From Thermomucor indicae-seudaticae (lineage: Eukaryota; Mucoromycota; Mucoromycetes; Mucorales; Lichtheimiaceae): 42,782 nucleotides of DNA. The translations under genes and the position numbers were made by a program. This document shows, in pieces, positions 1 to 9,915 of the stretch. The notes beneath the pieces were generated by a model. That model was not told where the DNA came from. It saw nothing but the letters and a program-made list of their open reading frames with translations, and made no database searches. Each line of letters begins with the position of its first letter. The first letter of the stretch is position 1. The stretch lies in assembly GCA_000787465.1 (NCBI GenBank), contig JSYX01000281.1, forward strand, positions 1 through 42,782, written 5' to 3'.

Positions 1-152
1 TTTAATTTTCTTCACTGCAAATTGTTTTTGCAGTTGGCGCAAACGACTTTGCGAACAGTGCCAACGTCATCTTAAAAAATAGTAGTTATGTCCCCAGCCA
101 TGTTACTGCCTTTCTTTGTGTCCTTTCAGTTACTCCGGATTTCAAGCAACTC
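1..152. other. upstream of WSS1-like gene
   Basis: No gene can be supported here. The stretch contains an acceptor-like ttgcag near 32 and then an open frame that runs into the WSS1 start. It probably holds the 5' leader of the WSS1-like gene, or an additional 5' exon of it. Confidence 0.4.
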
Positions 153-1368
153 ATGGACAATGTGATCCTCAATATCAAAGTTTTGCAAAGAAAAGAAAAT
201 CATGCTGCTGCTTTGCAGCTGTTGAAACGTGTTGCATCACAGGTTCGCCGCAATCACAGCGACAAGCGACATCGTTGAGGTTCCTGACTTTCTGTGTTTG
301 TGGCAGGTGGTGCCCATAATGCGCAAACGAGGATGGAAAGTATCCCATTTATGTGAGTTTTTTCCTTCTAATCCCAACCTCCTTGGTTAGTTTGTCCTCT
401 GGAATCTATCTCCACGCTTTGCTCAGTCGGTCTCATGTTTTTGCATTAGGCTGCAACATCAATAAAGGTTACAAGATCAACATTCGTCTTCGACCCCACT
501 ATGATGAAACCAGCTTCCTCGATTATAACGATCTTTTGGGCACCATGCTGCATGAGTATGACCATTATTCTAGCTGATAACTCGTCTCTCTTTGGCTAAC
601 CCTGATAACCGCAGACTTGCTCATATAGTTCGCGGTCCACATGACGCAGCGTTCTATAAACTACTGGATGAATTGAATACGGAACTTGATCAACTGATCT
701 TGAATGGGCAGAAAGGATATTCTCCTTTTGTTGGTGAAGGATATAAGCTCGGAGGGACACCGGTTCGGACCATGAGCGATGCAAAAAGACAAGCTTTGGC
801 AGCAGCGGAGCGTCGACGAGGTATCCAAAGTATAATGGTTCCGGTAGGAGGTGTACGACTCGGTGGGCTGGCTGTCCAAGCTGCTCTGTCCCCTTCGGAA
901 ATGGCAGCAAGAGCAGCAGAGCGACGACTAAGAGACCAGAAATGGTGTGGTGGACTGCATGAAGAAGATGATACGGTGGATGCTGGACCGTCTTCAGATT
1001 TATCAGCGCCTGAAATTATTGAATTGGGTGACGATGATGTCCGTGAGGCTGAATCATGTCACGGAAAAAAGCGCAAAAGAGACGAACAGAACTCTCAGGA
1101 ACGTGACAACAAGATTCGTCGTACTCATCCTGTCAGTGATTCGAAAATGAACAAAGGAGAATGGCCATGTCCTGCTTGCACTTTCATTAACAAAGAGCCT
1201 GTGTTGGCTTGTTTGATGTGCCTATCAGAACGTCCTGTCAAGGCAAAGTCTGACGAGGCCACAGCCGCTGAAGACTCGGATAGTTATTGGACTTGCCCAC
1301 AGTGCACTTTGCAGAATGAAATGCAGTGGTGGATGTGTCGTGCATGCGAATATGTTAAAGTTCGATAG
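153..1368 (+). CDS. WSS1: Wss1/SPRTN-type WLM metalloprotease
   Basis: SUMO-directed metalloprotease of the Wss1 family, which degrades proteins covalently trapped on DNA and works with Cdc48. Exons 153-242, 307-385, 450-555 and 615-1368 join in phase to give 342 aa. The WLM domain covers about residues 1-180. The zinc-binding motif HELAH (residues 91-95, followed by IVRGPHDAAFYKLLDEL) is created only after splicing, because intron 556-614 falls inside the Glu codon. RLGGL and the SPSEMAARAAERR segment match the fungal Wss1 core. EIIELGDDD looks like a SUMO-interacting motif. Two Cys4 RanBP2-type zinc fingers lie at about residues 275-300 and 317-338. The start at 153 is the only upstream in-frame Met; an extra 5' exon cannot be excluded. 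Family assignment is firm; partner binding is inferred from the family. Confidence 0.88.
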
Positions 1369-2056
1369 CATATCCCATCCGGTTATCGTAATCCAATCGT
1401 ATCTACCGGATCATTCATGTTTACATAGTTTTCTCAAATCACAACTTTACAATAATATCTATTTCTATATCCGTTTGATCTCTAGAAGGCTGAGTGCTAA
1501 GAGATGCAAAGTAGTCGCATGGCTTAAGATGGGCATTGAAACAATCTTCATGCATTCCTATAGTCGTAGACATTACGCATACTCCATAATCGGTGCCGGA
1601 AACAGATACTTTCTCGCCCGTCAATTTTTGCTTCAGTCATCAACTTCGCGATGTTTACATGTTCTGCTTTATCTTCAAACGGTGGTCTTGCATTCGTAAG
1701 AGTAAGTGGTGGAATCGGTTCATTATCAGTTTTCTCACTTGCTGTCTACAGGGAAACAATTGTTATACTAGAACGAAGACATATCATCTGCAAATTCATG
1801 CGATAGACAATAAAGCCGTTGTATATAGTAGCATAACCACACCAACATCAGGCCACCAATTTGGGTGTGTAAAATCACCAATTTCAGTGTGCAGAAACAC
1901 CAGTTTGAGTGTGCAAAAATACAGCGGATTCACCAAAGATGTTTGTCTTTCCACCAAATTGATGTAGAAATCCTGTATTTTTCCATAAAACGGGGCGAAG
2001 AAAGGAAGCTTTTTTTGCTGAGATTTCAGCAAGATCCCCGTTTCCAGCTTCTGACA
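1369..2056. other. intergenic region between WSS1 and IST3
   Basis: Short open frames occur on both strands but none has domain-like content. A phrase of the type GTGTG(T/C)AAA(A)-(T/A)-CACCA recurs several times between about 1845 and 1925, so the stretch carries a small degenerate tandem repeat, on both strands reading as overlapping spurious ORFs. Confidence 0.4.
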
Positions 2057-2906
2057 ATGAAGTAAGGGTCCTCAACGTTAAAATAGATCTGTGAACCCAG
2101 GCACTAATGTTGTCGTCGACAGTGTTGTTAAGGAAATTCAACGAATCAATGACCGCGAGCTTAGCAGTAGCGAATTCTCTGAGACAGCATCGTGGCACTA
2201 TCAGTATCGCGATACGGCATGGATCTTTGTGTCCAACTTGCCTTATGATCTGACGGAAGGCGACGTTATCTGCATATTCTCTCAGTAAAGTATATATTGG
2301 CTTCACGATCGTCCGGCATACAGCTGTTAACTGTGATGAAGGTATGGGGAGATCATGAATATCGAATTGGCACGCGATCGGCACACTGGCAAGTCAAAGG
2401 GATTTGCATTCCTTCAGTATGAAGATCAACGAAGCACTATATTAGCTGTCGATAATCTAAACGGAAGCAAGGTTTGTGCGTACACGCAACTGACCGCTGT
2501 ATCGAAGGCTGACTGTAATGGCCTATATGTACAAGGTCCTTTCACGGACATTGCGGGTAGATCATTCATACGGACCGAAACCAACTAAACGAAAACTTGA
2601 AGATGGTACCATTGTCGAAGAACCTTATATTCCCAAGAATAACGCAGCACCACCGTTGATCGAAGGTATGAGAAAGAGAGAGAGAGAGGAAGAGTGACAG
2701 CCAGCACCAAAGTTAACATTCGTCTGGAAATAGCATCCGAAAAAGAAGAGCAAAAAGAAACTGAAAAAGAGGAAGACCTTGACACGGAAGATCCTATGGC
2801 GGCATACTTTCGAGATAAAGAAAGAAAACGAAAGAAGAAAGAAAAGAAAGACAAAAAGGATAAAAAGGATAAAAAACGCAGAAAACATGAAGACGAGGAG
2901 GACTAG
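2057..2906 (+). CDS. IST3: Ist3/Snu17 (RBMX2) splicing factor, RRM protein
   Basis: Component of the RES complex and U2 snRNP side of the activated spliceosome, needed for efficient splicing and nuclear pre-mRNA retention. The model is 2057-2061, 2123-2284, 2342-2471, 2536-2665 and 2734-2906, 199 aa. The first exon is only ATGAA; joining it to 2123 gives the family-typical start MNVVKEIQRINDREL. The RRM runs about residues 25-110, with RNP2 AWIFVSNLPY and RNP1 KSKGFAFLQY, and the very conserved EDQRSTILAVDNLNGSKV. After RTLRVDHSYGPKP comes a Lys/Glu-rich basic tail, as in RBMX2. The last acceptor is uncertain: 2701, 2713 and 2734 all keep phase; 2734 gives the most usual intron length. Acts in the nucleus. 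Family identity is very strong. Confidence 0.88.
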
Positions 2907-4540
2907 AATTTGGGAAATATGCGTCATGAGAACACAATATTAGCATTGGAGTCGTGTCCTGGTCGATAGACAACATGAAGCGGGACTGTGTGCTTTTCAC
3001 TATACATGCCTGCTGTGGATAATTGGCTTCGCCCTATAGCATTTAGTCGATGTAGCTAGTATGCGTAGCCGCGGCCATATAAAGACCACCTTGCAACTTG
3101 TATTTCTTCGTCCTCCACAATGGCGCCAGCTTCACCGGCGGAACAAAGTATCTCTACCGGAATATACTCTGTTGAGGCTGGCATTTCACTTACATTTGAC
3201 CGCTGTGCGGGGAGCACTATTACTGTTTGAAATATAAGCTTTAGAAAGGTAGCAAAGGCAGCATCCTTGCGCCTATTAGCAATGTTAGTTGCGTGGTTAA
3301 TTCCAGAATTGATACCAGCATGCTAAAATACACGGCACTCTTCGCAAAGACAACGAAGAAACGTTTACGGTAGGTTGGGTTGTGAAAGTGGTACATGTCA
3401 GGTGGGTTGCAAAACTGAGACGAGAAAGTCTGGTGAAGATCCGACGAATTAACTGCGGACACGTCATGGAAAGAAAAGCCGTTAAACAATATCAAAGATG
3501 ATGGTTAAGATTACTTGATCCTGTAGCCACACTGTGTGGCGCTACTCTCACGTTAAGACTTAAAAGGCACTTGATGCTGCATCTGACGACACTAACCGCG
3601 ATATCTCTCCGAGTCACGTCTCACAAATTTCGAATTTGAGCACTCGACATTCCTGAAATTTTTCTTTCTCTTTAATCATTGTTTTTTTTTCTGAATATTT
3701 CGAGCAAATCAGATCTTGTCAGGTCTTCAGTCAGCAAGCGAGCCACCCTGATGTTCGTGTGGTCTTTCAGGAAAAGAGACACGTGACGTACCGATTATGC
3801 ACTGGATGCTAACTAGTAAGTAAAATTTATAGAACTGCCAAAGCTCAGGATCCTTCTGCTCAAGTTTCGCGCACCAACCTCAAATCGCAGTCTTTACCTG
3901 CAATCTGGACTATATCAGCATTTACTCTCTCATCGTGAACCAACTTTTCCGAGGAAATATGGGACTGCAATGTCCAATCACAGTGTTCCCTGATTGAGGC
4001 AAATTTTAGCATTACTGGTCCATCTTAATAGTATTAACACTGATTCTCCTGTTCGACTTATTTTATATTCTTCAAACCTAAAATTGAAACCGAACGCACT
4101 ATAATGATTTTTAGAACCAGCCAAGTCCCAGTTATACCAAAATGACACGAAGCAGTCAAGTTACGTCAAAATTCTGCTGACAGCATTTGATACCGTGTAA
4201 ATGATTCGTTTTGTTGCTTGTCGTTTTTCTTGCTTTCAAAGACCTCTAGTTCGCGTCGCTGTTTCTCGACTTTCATGTTTGTCAAGAGCGTCGACCGCTT
4301 TCCCTGTCAGGATCCGGCCGCGGGCGATCATGTCTGGCTCTTTCGGCTCGTCACGTTCCCAGTACTTTTGAGTCGTGACTCCTATCACACGGGGCCTGGA
4401 GCCCTTCATCGTAAACTGGCGATCCGTCATGCGGCCACGCCGCATCATCACCTCTTTGGCTTTTTGATAACAAAAGCGTCTGGCCAGCAGCATCAAAAAA
4501 TTTCCAGTCATCGCGATATTTACACGTAAGAATCCGGTTA
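2907..4540. other. 1.6-kb stretch without a convincing gene
   Basis: A TATA-like element (catataaag, about 3078) precedes an ATG at 3120 whose frame closes after 36 codons. Short coding-looking pieces occur near 3740-3800 and 3840-4010 on the + strand. No combination of donors and acceptors gave a protein I recognise. It may be the 5' part of an unresolved gene ending near 4887, or unconserved sequence. Confidence 0.3.
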
Positions 4541-4604
4541 TAAGTGCCTTTTTGCTGCAGGCTCTCACGCATATCAAAGTCATGCAACAGGCACTCGGCC
4601 ACAA
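4236..4604 (-). other. antisense-frame open reading segments, unidentified
   Basis: On the - strand three overlapping frames each look protein-like in succession: a piece near 4600-4450 containing CKYRDDWKFFDAAG, a Lys/Arg-rich piece near 4460-4270 containing KYWERDEPKEPDMIARG, and a short helical tail near 4270-4190 containing VEKQRRELEVFESKKNDKQQ ending at a stop. No clear introns connect them. This could be a frameshifted gene remnant, an unresolved spliced gene, or chance. I do not recognise the family. Confidence 0.2.
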
Positions 4605-4887
4605 GTTATTTTTTTCTCATTGCGGTGCCAACTGCAAATACTAGCGGAACAAAGATGCTTCAAGCTATACCGTGTAAATATGGTAATTCTCTATTATTGA
4701 TTTCTTCGTCTCTCTTTTTCTTAGAACGACTCTGTTGCTGTCGAGCCAAGTAATTTTTCTGCGGTTTATGTAAGGCAAAGACTACGAGAACGCCAGGCAG
4801 AACGAGCCAAATCAGACTTTACAGCAAGAGCTCCCATATTGGTAAGAAATATGTTTAATAAATGCCGTAAAGAGCTTGAGGCTTTAT
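4541..4887 (+). CDS. possible 3' exons of an unresolved gene
   Basis: Downstream of a good acceptor (ttgctgcag, ending about 4560) the + strand has two protein-like frames. One can be spliced at 4673-ish to an exon after the acceptor ttcttag (about 4724) that encodes a helical, charged stretch including YVRQRLRERQAERAKSDF and closes at a TAA near 4887. The composition is coding-like, but the upstream gene cannot be reconstructed and no family is recognised. It conflicts with the coding-looking frames on the opposite strand immediately upstream, so at most one interpretation is right. Confidence 0.2.
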
Positions 4888-5534
4888 AAATTTTATCAAG
4901 CTTACCCATATTTCAACACTGTACATCTTCATTTGCCCCTTATCTTTATCATACACCGCATCTCATACCCGAGTTTTAGGTACCTCCAACAATTCAAAAT
5001 AAGCGACCAAGCTGACAAAGTTTTTAGACGCTTAATATTTAGAAATATATTGACATTTCTTTCAGTTTCAAATTTAAAAAAATTTGCACTATTTTCATGC
5101 ACGGAAATATTCATACAACGGCCACGTCTTGGGGAGCAGGGCATAAAATACATGCGAATCGTGTTGTCTTCTACGTACGCTGTTCACATGTTTTCTCACA
5201 GGTGAATTGTTCCGTTCCACTCCAAAGCAATAATTATTGCATCTCCATTTCCGGTCACACCAGACAATCAGAAAGAGAACTTTTTTCGGAAAAATCAAGG
5301 GCTGTAATTTCTGTAGCCCATGCATGTACTGCTTTTTAGGGTGCTTTCCACCGGGAACACTCTTGAAATTTTGCGTGCAAAAACTTTTCGTTCTAGAAAA
5401 ATTATATCTCTTACGAAAAACCGACCAGACATGTAAAAATCCTAAATCATGCGGAATTGGACAACAAAAACGGAAAGTTGAACTTGGCTGTATTTGTATT
5501 TTGCCGGAGAGACTAGTAAAATTATGTCCTAGTA
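4888..5534. other. AT-rich non-genic stretch
   Basis: Sequence is AT-rich with long T and A runs. Open frames here lack conserved motifs or plausible splice partners, and I see nothing else in it. Confidence 0.4.
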
Positions 5535-6547
5535 CAGTCATCCCCCGATTTTTTTGTCTCCGGTTTTTTTCCGTCCTCGAATTTTTCGGCTTTCTTGAAG
5601 ATCAATCCGCGGAAAACTTCTAAAATTTTCAGTTCCTCGCTTATTTATTTTTCCGTCAGGAGAATGACCTGGAAAAAATCGGGGTTAACGTATATATTTG
5701 CTTTATTGCTTTTTATTTAAGGCAATTTGCATCCTTTATTTTATTTTCCTACGTGCCAGTTTGAGCATTTTCTTCATACTTGCATTTGACGTCTCGTTTG
5801 GTGCTTTTGGGATATTGAATTCTGTCTTTGAGCACTAGGCAAGTTGCACGTCTGTCAAAAGGGGCTCCCTCACTGTTCTCTGGACCGATAATTCTCGCTG
5901 ACCCTGGTTGCGCTTAACATATTTCTTTGGTGTAGTCACTTCAGTGAGGTGTTCAATAAAAGCAGTTCACGTCAATGGAATAAAACAGATTTATTTATAT
6001 ATTTGTGTGTTGGTGGTAGAGTGTCGTATCGTGTGAGTAATCAGGAAACAAGAGAAAAGGTAAAGACTGAGAAGTACGGTAAGACTGTTCAGCCGGTGTT
6101 TATTCTCGATTAGAGATCCCCTGGCATTGACTACAAAGAGAGGTCCTATTTATACTTTTCATGATCGATATTGTGAGATAATGTTTATACAATAAATCTG
6201 TCATTCCCCTTATGTTATTGGACTTGTTCCAGATCTTGGTAACGGATCGTATTGTACTTTATCCGCATTAGCGGACTTCTTCTATTGTCTTATTCTGGAT
6301 ACGACAAGTTGACCAGTTGCTCAAAGGAACTTCGGCTTACTTTCCAGATTATTCCTAGCGAACTTTGTGGCAGATGAAAGCAATATATTAGAAGTGCTTT
6401 TGTTATCGGGAAGGCGCTGGAATGCCACTTATTGCGATTGCCGCTTAAATGTTCTTCCAGGTTCCTGATTTCTCGATTTTTTTAGCCCTCAGACTTTTCT
6501 TCTCTGGCCGAGAAAAATCCGCAGCGGAAAAAATCAGGGGATGACTG
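5535..6547. mobile_element. TIR element with TA target duplication, pogo/Tigger-like
   Basis: The ends are inverted copies: the left end reads CAGTCATCCCCCGATTTTTT and the right end, reverse complemented, CAGTCATCCCCTGATTTTTT, 19 of 20 identical. Each end is directly flanked by TA (5533-5534 and 6548-6549). CAGT termini with TA duplications are characteristic of Tc1/mariner-pogo/Tigger elements. No transposase is encoded in the 1,013 bp, so the copy is non-autonomous. Related inverted motifs recur just inside both ends (about 5660-5695 and 6460-6490), so the ends may be compound foldbacks, or this may be two small elements about 0.8 kb apart. Confidence 0.65.
6022..6306. repeat. 285-bp segment bounded by a 9-bp inverted repeat
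   Basis: Inside the TIR element, TGTCGTATC at 6022-6030 and GATACGACA at 6298-6306 form a perfect 9-bp inverted repeat with TG...CA borders. The enclosed DNA has a TATA-like ctatttatac (about 6149) and an AATAAA (about 6191). This resembles a small solo LTR, but no target-site duplication is visible (tagag against agttg), so the assignment is tentative. Confidence 0.25.
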
Positions 6548-6549
6548 TA

Positions 6550-7600
6550 AAAATCGCCCATAAAAATCGCTCATTGGCTAAAATGTTAAGCACGGCCACT
6601 TGACTGCGTTGGGCAGAGGCCATATTGATGTAATTGCTCTATCGTGTTTTACTCTGTAGTACTGGGAAGGCCGTGGACTTTACTCTACAGTCCTCATTTC
6701 TTCGTCTTTATTCATTCACTTCGTCTGCATATATAACAGAATTCATCGAAACTCGGCATGATGGCGAGTTTAGCATCCCGAGTTTTCTTCTTTATGTCGT
6801 TGTGTTTAAGTGGGAGTTCATAAACTGTATATTTTCTCTCTTACTCAACTCGCTGTAATTGCAAGGACCAGCGGCCTACAGAGGATTGGAAAACACCCGG
6901 AAAAGGTTCATCGCAGAGGCTTCTCTGTTAAAACAAAAGTGGCGACTTTCCGAATGCTTGCGTGCGTTATCAGAAACCAGGTTTGCGCTATGAGACATTA
7001 AAATAATGCGACTGTTGAATGAAACACCAACCTTGGCTGAAAGAATTTACCCGGCAATGATTCATGCACTTGTAGTAAACGTTTGCACAGGGAGAGAAGC
7101 TACACCTTTTAATGATTTACTTTGTGTGTTTTTTACAATATTGACAGGCTAGCCTTGGGTTCTGGCTATTATTCATGTCATATTGAGCATATACCTCCCT
7201 CACTGAAAAGTGGAATGGAAAATGAAAATCAGTGCAAAACGGTCTTCGCTAGCGGCGCCAGAAGTGTTTATTTCATAAACGAAAATCAGGCGGAACAAAC
7301 GTGGTACGAGGAGTACCCGCTGTGCTGCTGAACTCGTTTCTGTCTGTCAGATCGACTAGATGCTAAAAGGAAAGCAGACAAGTGTATATGGAGAGTATTT
7401 TTTGTAATTGCGGGTAAGTACACGCAGATCCATGTAACTGTGTGAAATACAGGCCGTGATACTGGCACGGTTTATCTGAGCGGGTATTCTTCCCATTATC
7501 ATACACCGAATACTTACAGTAATTGAAATTTGTTACATAGTTGCAGGTTGCACGTATTTGTTGTAGACTAAAAAGTTTAGCGCAAACCAGCTTTTCAGTG
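6550..7600. other. non-genic stretch
   Basis: Short frames such as 6634-6858 (+) and 7363-7638 (-) have no recognisable domain and no splice partners. I see no gene, RNA or regulatory element that can be supported. Confidence 0.4.
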
Positions 7601-7755
7601 CAGTCGACCACCATTAAAACCATCTGGGTTAATTTCAAGTTTCAAGGTTTTTAGAGAACGGGCTAGACTACTTGCATGGTTGATCCCCGTTGATTTCATC
7701 TCCGTTAATTTAAATTTCAGGGGTATGAGGGTTGAAATTAACGGAGGGTCGACTT
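7601..7755. mobile_element. decayed short TIR element (MITE-like)
   Basis: CAGTCGACC at 7601 and its near-inverse GGTCGACT at 7747-7754 bound a palindromic stretch. Internal motifs also mirror each other: GGGTTAATTTCAAG near 7627 and TTGAAATTAACGGAGG near 7731, with a further CTCCGTTAATTT copy near 7700. The termini resemble those of the 5535-6547 element (CAGTC...), suggesting the same superfamily. The right terminal base and the TA duplication are no longer intact. Confidence 0.45.
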
Positions 7756-8048
7756 TAACGCAAAAACATCGAGGAATAGGATGACTTGAACTAAATCAAA
7801 AGCTTTTTCGGAAATTCCACATATGCTACAAGTAAGAAGCCATCGGCATCTGTTTAATAACAGGAAAAGAAAATGAGAAAGGGCATTGTCATGATGAGGG
7901 GAACGACCATTGCGGTGTTGACCATGATATGAAATAACATATTATACAATTTAGTAATTTGTACAGGGAAGAAATCAACATTCAGACGTATGTTGCATGA
8001 GCTATTTACAAATTTGCAATGCATGGTGTTTCTTTTTTCCATAGTACT
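7756..8048. other. 3' flank of the coiled-coil gene
   Basis: AT-rich sequence downstream of the - strand stop at 8049. No further gene is visible. Confidence 0.4.
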
Positions 8049-9726
8049 TCACCTGTCTTGCTTGTTTAACATTTGCTCAAGACGGTCCAACCTCCCCTGG
8101 TAATCCGCAGTGGCTTTTTTTAGTGCGTCCTCAATGATTTTTTCGACCCTTGTGAGCGTTTCAGGTGACATTTGAATTGCTTGATCCATGTAGTACGATA
8201 AAAACAATTCATGGTTACTAGCGAAGAAACACCTTAGTAACCGACCATCACCTTCTATTTGATTGTCACGTACCGTAAGACTTCGTGTATTTCCTGAAGT
8301 ATTTTATCTAAATGGTCCGCAAATTGGGTCTGCAAGATATTCTTTTTGAAAGGACCCAGAATCTCTTCCACCTTATCGAGTTGAGACTCGCACTTCCTGA
8401 GTCTGGCTTCCATTTTCGAAGCATCGCCTGGCTTGCTACTTATTTTTAATTTTCCTGTGGCCATCTCCATCTCCTGAACGCGTCTGTCAAGCATGTGATA
8501 ATAAGCTGAAGACTCGTCCGAGGATTTTCGACGCCTAACAAGGTCATCCACCAACTTTTGCCTTGCATCAAACACCTGTTCTACTCTGACGTAGACCGCT
8601 TTTAGCTCCTCTACATTCTTCTCCATTTCCTCAACGCGTCTCTCGAGAGCGTCATAGTCGGTCTGGGATGCTATACAGAGGTTGTGTTGCTCGACAAGAT
8701 TATCGGTCATTTTCTGTCTTTCCTGAAGCATTTGCTTTGTTCCGTACAAAAATTGCATTTGTGCAAGTTGCTCCGGAGATAGCTGATTACAGCGAGACCA
8801 CAATGACTCAATCTTGGCTTTAGCATCCTCAAAACAGTAGTCAAAAGCTTTTTGGGTGATCGCTTTCCGGGCCATCTCCTGCAAATTCAATGCCGAAAGC
8901 TGACCTTGCTCTTCCTTCAGGATATTTTGTACCGTCTGCTGCACAAGTACGTCAGCCAGCTGTTCAATGAATGCTTCATGTTCTGACAGAGCGTTCTTTG
9001 CTGTTGTCTCACATTGCTGTCTTTCTTCATTTTGTATGTCCATGAAAGCACTTGCGTCATATTCGGATATGTCATCGACCGCGCTGAGAAAAGAACGCAG
9101 TTTATCGATGACAGAACTGATGCAATAGTCCTTTTCATAGACCTTCTTTCCAAGGTCGTCTAACTCCCGCCTAATTCGTGTTTTATAGGAAACAGCCGTG
9201 CTTTGTAAAAAGTGTATAATGCCGGTTGAAACTGCTTCCACATTTCTACGTAGCGTGTCTAGTTCACCGACGTAATAAGCTAGAATGGTTCCGGAATATG
9301 CTTGCATTTCAATGGGTATCTCGTCATGCGTTTTAGCGATACTATCGTACGTATTGAGCGATTTACTCTGTCATGTGAGCACCTGAAAAATGACTTACTT
9401 CTGTCTTAAATTTTCGATCAGACTTTCAAGATTACGTGTTTCTTCTAACAGCACAAACGTACAATTCAATCAATGGTCAGCCGAGATACATACCATTGGA
9501 TCCTTACTAATTCGTTCCTCGACAATGGCAGGAACTCGGGAACCTTCCGGGCCCCTTGCTTCCTTCATTCCACAATACACTCGCTCTAACTCCATCCAGT
9601 TTTCCCATTTGCTGTAGCTGTCTAAAAGGTTTCTGAGATCACAGGCACGATTTAGTCTCTAAAGCTGGCGACAGTAGTAGGATTAGCTTACTCAAAGACC
9701 TTGAAGAGCGAGCTAGGGTCTGCCAT
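8049..9726 (-). CDS. unidentified coiled-coil protein, 491 aa
   Basis: I do not recognise the family. The model on the - strand is 9726-9692, 9656-9494, 9367-8274 and 8232-8049, with phases that add up to 491 aa beginning MADPSSLFKVFE. The body is almost entirely helical: heptad-like stretches rich in Glu, Gln, Lys and Leu at about residues 90-170 and 240-400, without transmembrane segments or signal peptide. The C-terminus, reached only through a 41-nt intron, carries FFASNHELFLSYYMDQ and another short coiled coil. The first intron (35 nt) is unusually short. A scaffold, cytoskeletal or tether role would fit such a protein but is inference. The deubiquitinase gene starts 190 bp away in the opposite direction, so the two probably share a promoter region. 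Confidence 0.7.
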
Positions 9727-9915
9727 GGCCGTTTGAAGAAAGGAACAGCCGACGCGCGTTGCACTTGCCCTTTCTGAGTCCGTAATATCTATTTTTGATT
9801 GGATGGCTGACTTTTGAACTGTGTCTTACTGCCTCGTTTTGGTCTCACGAATCCAAAAAAAAATTTTGGCCCTTTATTTCCTTACCTCACAGATAACTAC
9901 GGTACTCTGAGTGAA

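Noticed and set aside
30..75. Frame reading GANDFANS, reminiscent of the GANDVANSF motif of phosphate permeases.
   Set aside because: The following residues do not continue as a permease, and the frame runs into the WSS1-like leader; judged coincidence.
2062..2086. A 25-nt intron at the start of IST3.
   Set aside because: The 61-nt alternative ending at 2122 gives the family-typical N-terminus and a normal intron length.
9398..9422. A 24-nt extra exon in the 8-9.7 kb coiled-coil gene.
   Set aside because: Direct joining of 9494 to 9367 is already in phase and avoids a 31-nt intron.
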